NCBI GenBank assembly: GCA_002890585.1
Contig: MIQB01000045.1
Span: 1-17,432 of the forward strand
Length of the DNA: 17,432 bases
Direction: 5' to 3'
Source of the DNA: Tannerella sp. oral taxon 808
Lineage (GTDB): Bacteria; Bacteroidota; Bacteroidia; Bacteroidales; Tannerellaceae
Shown here: in pieces, positions 14,705 through 17,432 of the stretch
How positions within the stretch are numbered: the first letter of the stretch is position 1
Layout of the letters: each line of letters begins with the position of its first letter
The notes under the pieces: generated by a model
The model's database searches: none
Told to the model about the DNA's origin: nothing
Seen by the model: only the letters and a program-made list of their open reading frames with translations
Translations under genes and position numbers: made by a program

Positions 14705-15184
14705 TCACTCCCTCCGCGCCCATTCCTTGTACGGCCTGACCGACAACGCCGAATTGTAGTAGCGCGCGTCTCCCGTCACCTCGCGCCCCACCCACTCAGG
14801 CAGCCGGATCGGCTCGTTCTCATCTCTCAACTCCACCTCGGCCACCACCAACCCCTCGTTAGCACCGCTGAAGACGTCCACCTCCCACGTCTGCCCCCCG
14901 TAAGGCACGATGTGACGCACCTTCTCGATCCGGTTGCCCACGCACATCCCCAGCAGCTCTCGAGCGTCGGCCGCGGGAATCTGTTGCTCAAACTCATACC
15001 GGCTCCACCCGCGCTTGTCCGGCGCACTCTTGATCGTCAGATAAGCCACCTCGCCACGCATCCGCACCCGCACCGTCCGCTCCGGATCGGTGCAGAGATA
15101 CCCCTGCGTGATCGGTATTGCCTCCACCGCGTAAGGCCGAAAGTCACCCGCCAAGAGGAATTTCCGTTCCGTTTCTTGTGCCAT
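14705..15184 (-). CDS. CYTH-domain (triphosphate tunnel metalloenzyme) protein
   Basis: The 159-residue protein begins MAQETERKFLL, which contains the defining ExExK motif (E4, E6, K8) of the CYTH/TTM superfamily. Later strands carry the expected alternating basic and acidic residues (TVRVRMRG, YLTIKS, RYEFEQQI, EVDVFSG, VVAEVEL). Small bacterial members of this type are usually inorganic triphosphatases acting on PPPi or related substrates with a divalent metal. The ATG at 15184 is chosen over one 24 codons upstream, because it puts ExExK at the N-terminus and leaves a 5-nt gap after the upstream gene's stop instead of an overlap. It is the second gene of a two-gene unit with the DUF2027-Smr gene. 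Confidence 0.92.
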   Translation of the reverse strand: MAQETERKFLLAGDFRPYAVEAIPITQGYLCTDPERTVRVRMRGEVAYLTIKSAPDKRGWSRYEFEQQIPAADARELLGMCVGNRIEKVRHIVPYGGQTWEVDVFSGANEGLVVAEVELRDENEPIRLPEWVGREVTGDARYYNSALSVRPYKEWARRE

Positions 15185-15189
15185 CTCGT

Positions 15190-16254
15190 TCAACGAATTT
15201 TCACGAGCGTCGCCCCAAATCCGTACTCCCGGAAGGAGGCGTCTTGATACTCGCACGATTTGTATTTCGTCTTCAGCTCCTTCTCGATTGCCGCCCGCAG
15301 CACACCTTCGCCCTTGCCGTGAATAAAGACGATCCGCTGCCCCTTCCGCCCAGCATACTTCTGCATTACCTCGTGAAAACGATCCACCTGATAACGCAGC
15401 ATGTCACCCGGCGTCATGCCCGTAGTGTCGTCTAAAAGTTGCCCAATATGCAAGTCCACCTCCACCGTTTCCCCCTCCTTTTCCTTCGGTTTAGCCTGTG
15501 CCGCCTGCGGCCGTCTGCGATCATCGCGCGCCTTTTGCATCATCGCCTCCTCCAACTCAGCCACCGGGATGAGCAGCGGCCGCTCCGGCACATCACCTCG
15601 TACAATCGGCACCACAATCGCCCCCTCCTCGAAGTAGTCATTTGGCCCAAAGCAGTGCGGCTTGTAAAACTTCACCGTGTCCATCCGCAGCTCCATCGAA
15701 ATGGCATTCTTCAGCCCGAACGGCTTGCCTCGCTTAAATGCGAACAGTTGTACACACAGCCGCTCCAAATTCGCCAACTGCTCTTTCCCAAACTCCTCAA
15801 GGAAGATCCGCGTATTCGGCTCCACCGTCCCCTGCGCGCGCAGCGTCCAGCTGCGGTTCGATGCACACATATAACTATAGGCCAACTCATAATTGCTCTC
15901 ATTGATGAGGTACGCCTCATACCCACTCTCGACCAAATTTTTCGCGTCAACAGGCAGATAAGCCAGACTCACATTCAGCCGCTCCCCGCCCGGCACTTCC
16001 TCCGGCTTATATTCCATTTCAGATTTGTTCGACTCCGCACGCGATGTTTCAGGCGCCGCCGTCCGAGCGTCGGGCATCCCTTTCGGTCGTGTCCTGCTCT
16101 CCTCCACCACGACACACTCTGCCACCCGGACGGGGAAGTCAAATCCATTCTCATCCTCCACCATCACCAACCCTTTGTTTCCGAAAGCTTTCACCACGCC
16201 CCCACCTACACTATTGAGGAAGCGTACCTTATCTCCAATTTTTACACTGTTCAT
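15190..16254 (-). CDS. DUF2027 protein with C-terminal Smr domain
   Basis: The 354-residue protein has an N-terminal small beta domain (1-50, KIGDKVRFLNSVGGGVV), a linker rich in charged residues (51-88), the DUF2027 beta region (about 90-235) and a C-terminal Smr domain (262-354) with EVDLHIG (265-271) and HGKGEG (312-317). Smr domains, found alone or at the end of MutS2, bind or nick nucleic acids; some cleave mRNA at collided ribosomes. The DUF2027-Smr arrangement is typical of Bacteroidota. The exact role of this family is not known to me. It is the first gene of the minus-strand unit with the CYTH gene, driven by a good promoter at 16281-16312. Confidence 0.9.
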   Translation of the reverse strand: MNSVKIGDKVRFLNSVGGGVVKAFGNKGLVMVEDENGFDFPVRVAECVVVEESRTRPKGMPDARTAAPETSRAESNKSEMEYKPEEVPGGERLNVSLAYLPVDAKNLVESGYEAYLINESNYELAYSYMCASNRSWTLRAQGTVEPNTRIFLEEFGKEQLANLERLCVQLFAFKRGKPFGLKNAISMELRMDTVKFYKPHCFGPNDYFEEGAIVVPIVRGDVPERPLLIPVAELEEAMMQKARDDRRRPQAAQAKPKEKEGETVEVDLHIGQLLDDTTGMTPGDMLRYQVDRFHEVMQKYAGRKGQRIVFIHGKGEGVLRAAIEKELKTKYKSCEYQDASFREYGFGATLVKIR

Positions 16255-16280
16255 ACATTGATTATCTGATTATTCGGCGC

Positions 16281-16312
16281 CAAAGGTCTGCTTTTTCACT
16301 TCGCACCCCAAA
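16281..16312 (-). promoter_or_regulatory. Bacteroidota promoter for the DUF2027-Smr gene
   Basis: On the minus strand a TTTG -33 box (16312-16309) is followed after exactly 20 nt by GACCTTTG (16288-16281), which differs from TAnnTTTG only in its first base. It lies 26 nt before the ATG at 16254. Confidence 0.55.
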
Positions 16313-16410
16313 CCGTCCATCCATTACCATTCCCCCACCTCACAAAACCCAGTCGGACATTTGATCATCACTTGGACATAAAGCGCACACGAAAATTTGC
16401 AGCGAAAAAC

Positions 16411-16440
16411 TTTGCGCGTTTAGAAATGCCTTTATATTTG
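16411..16440 (+). promoter_or_regulatory. Bacteroidota promoter for tRNA-Asp
   Basis: TTTG (16411-16414), an 18-nt spacer and TATATTTG (16433-16440), a full TAnnTTTG match, lie 49 nt before the tRNA. The decamer ATTTGCAGCG occurs twice here, at 16395-16404 and 16436-16445; the second copy overlaps the -7 box. Confidence 0.65.
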
Positions 16441-16489
16441 CAGCGCAATCGAGAGAACGAAGCGACGTTCATTCATCAGATAGCTTCAT

Positions 16490-16563
16490 GGTGTGGTAGT
16501 TCAGCTGGTTAGAATACCTGCCTGTCACGCAGGGGGTCGCGGGTTCGAGTCCCGTCCATACCG
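16490..16563 (+). tRNA. tRNA-Asp (anticodon GTC)
   Basis: The 74-nt cloverleaf is complete. The acceptor stem is GGTGTGG (16490-16496) with CCATACC (16556-16562), including one G-T pair. The anticodon arm is CCTGC-CTGTCAC-GCAGG, whose loop gives anticodon GTC. The T-arm has the invariant GGTTCGAGTCC, and G is the discriminator base typical of tRNA-Asp. CCA is not encoded; the gene is followed by CAGCA, part of a small perfect hairpin (16564-16575). The 3' end of tRNA genes is a common integration site, and a mobilization gene fragment lies nearby. Confidence 0.97.
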
Positions 16564-16601
16564 CAGCAAATGCTGATAATCACAACAACTTACACAGTTT
16601 G

Positions 16602-16644
16602 CACCCGATTTTACACCAAAAGATGTAGAGTCGGGTGTTTTGTT
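16602..16644 (+). terminator. Intrinsic terminator after tRNA-Asp
   Basis: A perfect 7-bp stem CACCCGA (16602-16608) with TCGGGTG (16631-16637), which continues inward with a partial TTACA/TGTA match, is followed by TTTTGTTT. The tail is on the plus strand, so it ends the tRNA transcript; the stem could also slow minus-strand transcription from the mobilization gene. Confidence 0.75.
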
Positions 16645-16686
16645 TCTATACGCTTGGAATAAGCAGCCAGAAGAGGGGGGGGATTT

Positions 16687-17432
16687 TCACCGCCTCACCC
16701 CGCGATCTTGCTTGCGGGTGAGGTCCGTATCCTCATGCAACCGCCCCATGCGTTGCCTGAACCATCGGACGAAATCCACGCCGTCGAGAAGCAGCGTGAA
16801 GTGCTCGTCGGTATCCTTTTCATGGCCGAAAGCGACAGATGTGTTTTCCGCCGGGAACTTGTGGTCGAACTTATCTGAATAGAGCATTCCGGACACTTTG
16901 AGCGGTTTCAGTCCGCACAGTTTCCGACATAGCTCTTCGGAGAAGTGCATCGTCTTGCGACAGAAATCAACGAGGGGCAGCAGCTTCTCCACCTGAGGGA
17001 AGTAGCGTTTCACCTTTTCGATGTATTCAACCAGTCGCGAACGCTCTTCTCGATGTGCTTGCTCCATCTGACGGAAATGTTGTTCACGCTTTTGGGCTTG
17101 GCTTTCGAGGGATTCAATCTGCTTTTTCAATGCCTCGTTCTCCTTCTCGAGAGCCTTGACTTTGCCGCCGCCGAAGAGTGAACCGATGCTGCTGGTGATC
17201 TGGGTGGCAGCCGTTACGGCTGATCCCTTCAGGCGTTCGACCTGGACTTCTCTTTTCGCTTGTCGGAGCGCTTCATCTGCGACGGCCTTATCGGCCTGCA
17301 GCTGAGTGATGTCTTCTTGCAGTTCATGGCTTTGCTGCTTCAGGTCGCGATAGTATTGCTGAGTGGAGATGTGTCGCGCCTCCGAGCCGTCGATTCCTCG
17401 CTGTAGCCCGTGGTGGCTCATGGCTTTGGCGT
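16687..17432 (-). CDS. MobV/Pre-type mobilization protein, C-terminal part (cut by window end)
   Basis: The frame is open to the window edge, so the N-terminal relaxase domain lies outside; at least 247 residues are present. The first visible part, HHGLQRGIDGSEARHISTQQ then YYRDL, matches the junction that follows the catalytic domain in MobV/Pre proteins. A long coiled coil follows (roughly 25-170 from the internal Met at 17421), interrupted by a Gly/Ser-rich segment (SSIGSLFGGGK). The C-terminal domain has VSGMLYSDKFDHKFPAE and LLLDGVDFVRWFRQRMG, which resembles Bacteroides mobilization proteins. Such proteins nick oriT for conjugative mobilization. The Met at 17421 is internal, not a true start. 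The stop is 124 nt from the tRNA-Asp 3' end, on the opposite strand. Confidence 0.8.
   Translation of the reverse strand, partial: AKAMSHHGLQRGIDGSEARHISTQQYYRDLKQQSHELQEDITQLQADKAVADEALRQAKREVQVERLKGSAVTAATQITSSIGSLFGGGKVKALEKENEALKKQIESLESQAQKREQHFRQMEQAHREERSRLVEYIEKVKRYFPQVEKLLPLVDFCRKTMHFSEELCRKLCGLKPLKVSGMLYSDKFDHKFPAENTSVAFGHEKDTDEHFTLLLDGVDFVRWFRQRMGRLHEDTDLTRKQDRGVRR

Noticed and set aside
16675..16682. G8 run as a phase-variation switch
   Set aside because: It lies just past the stop codon of the mobilization gene and outside any promoter I can identify, so slippage would not change a protein.

Overview
The window looks like chromosomal DNA of a GC-rich member of the Bacteroidota (order Bacteroidales), plausibly Tannerella or a relative. 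The reasons are Bacteroidales-type families (DUF4837 lipoprotein, DUF2027-Smr protein, Bacteroidota-style MobV), several matches to the Bacteroidota promoter pattern TTTG-N18..20-TAnnTTTG, and no obvious Shine-Dalgarno sequences. The genus is an inference; no search was possible.

Layout: (1) 134-4396, minus strand: a type I restriction endonuclease subunit (hsdR) without hsdM/hsdS in view, preceded by a multi-pass membrane protein with what looks like a degenerate Nudix domain. A 42-nt repeat carrying a 10-bp palindrome lies downstream of hsdR at the window edge. (2) 4531-7295, plus: a lipoprotein metallophosphoesterase, then a repeat-rich 650-bp gap (two REP-like hairpins, each followed by its own 23-bp tandem array), then a small predicted outer-membrane beta-barrel protein. 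(3) 7311-10986, plus: a duplicated hairpin element, then a TPR protein, rlmN (23S rRNA A2503 methyltransferase), a DUF4837 lipoprotein and pdxA (vitamin B6 synthesis). (4) 11046-14044, plus: a tight four-gene operon with its own promoter, encoding a cytidylyltransferase, an SDR reductase, a CDP-alcohol phosphotransferase and a PlsC-type acyltransferase. This reads as a polar-lipid head-group pathway and is the most interesting gene set here. (5) 14120-14540: an AT-rich array of about ten degenerate 42-bp units between convergent genes. (6) 14705-16254, minus: a CYTH-domain protein and a DUF2027-Smr protein. (7) 16490-16563, plus: tRNA-Asp(GTC), followed at the right edge by the C-terminal part of a MobV-type mobilization relaxase on the minus strand, which suggests a mobilizable element next to the tRNA gene.

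How the parts fit: the housekeeping genes (rlmN, pdxA, tRNA-Asp, Smr/CYTH pair) form a chromosomal backbone. The accessory content sits at the two edges (restriction, mobilization) and in intergenic repeats. The lipid operon can be read as a chain: reduce a precursor, activate a phospho-alcohol as its CDP derivative, transfer it to a lipid acceptor, acylate the product. The lipid made cannot be told from sequence alone.
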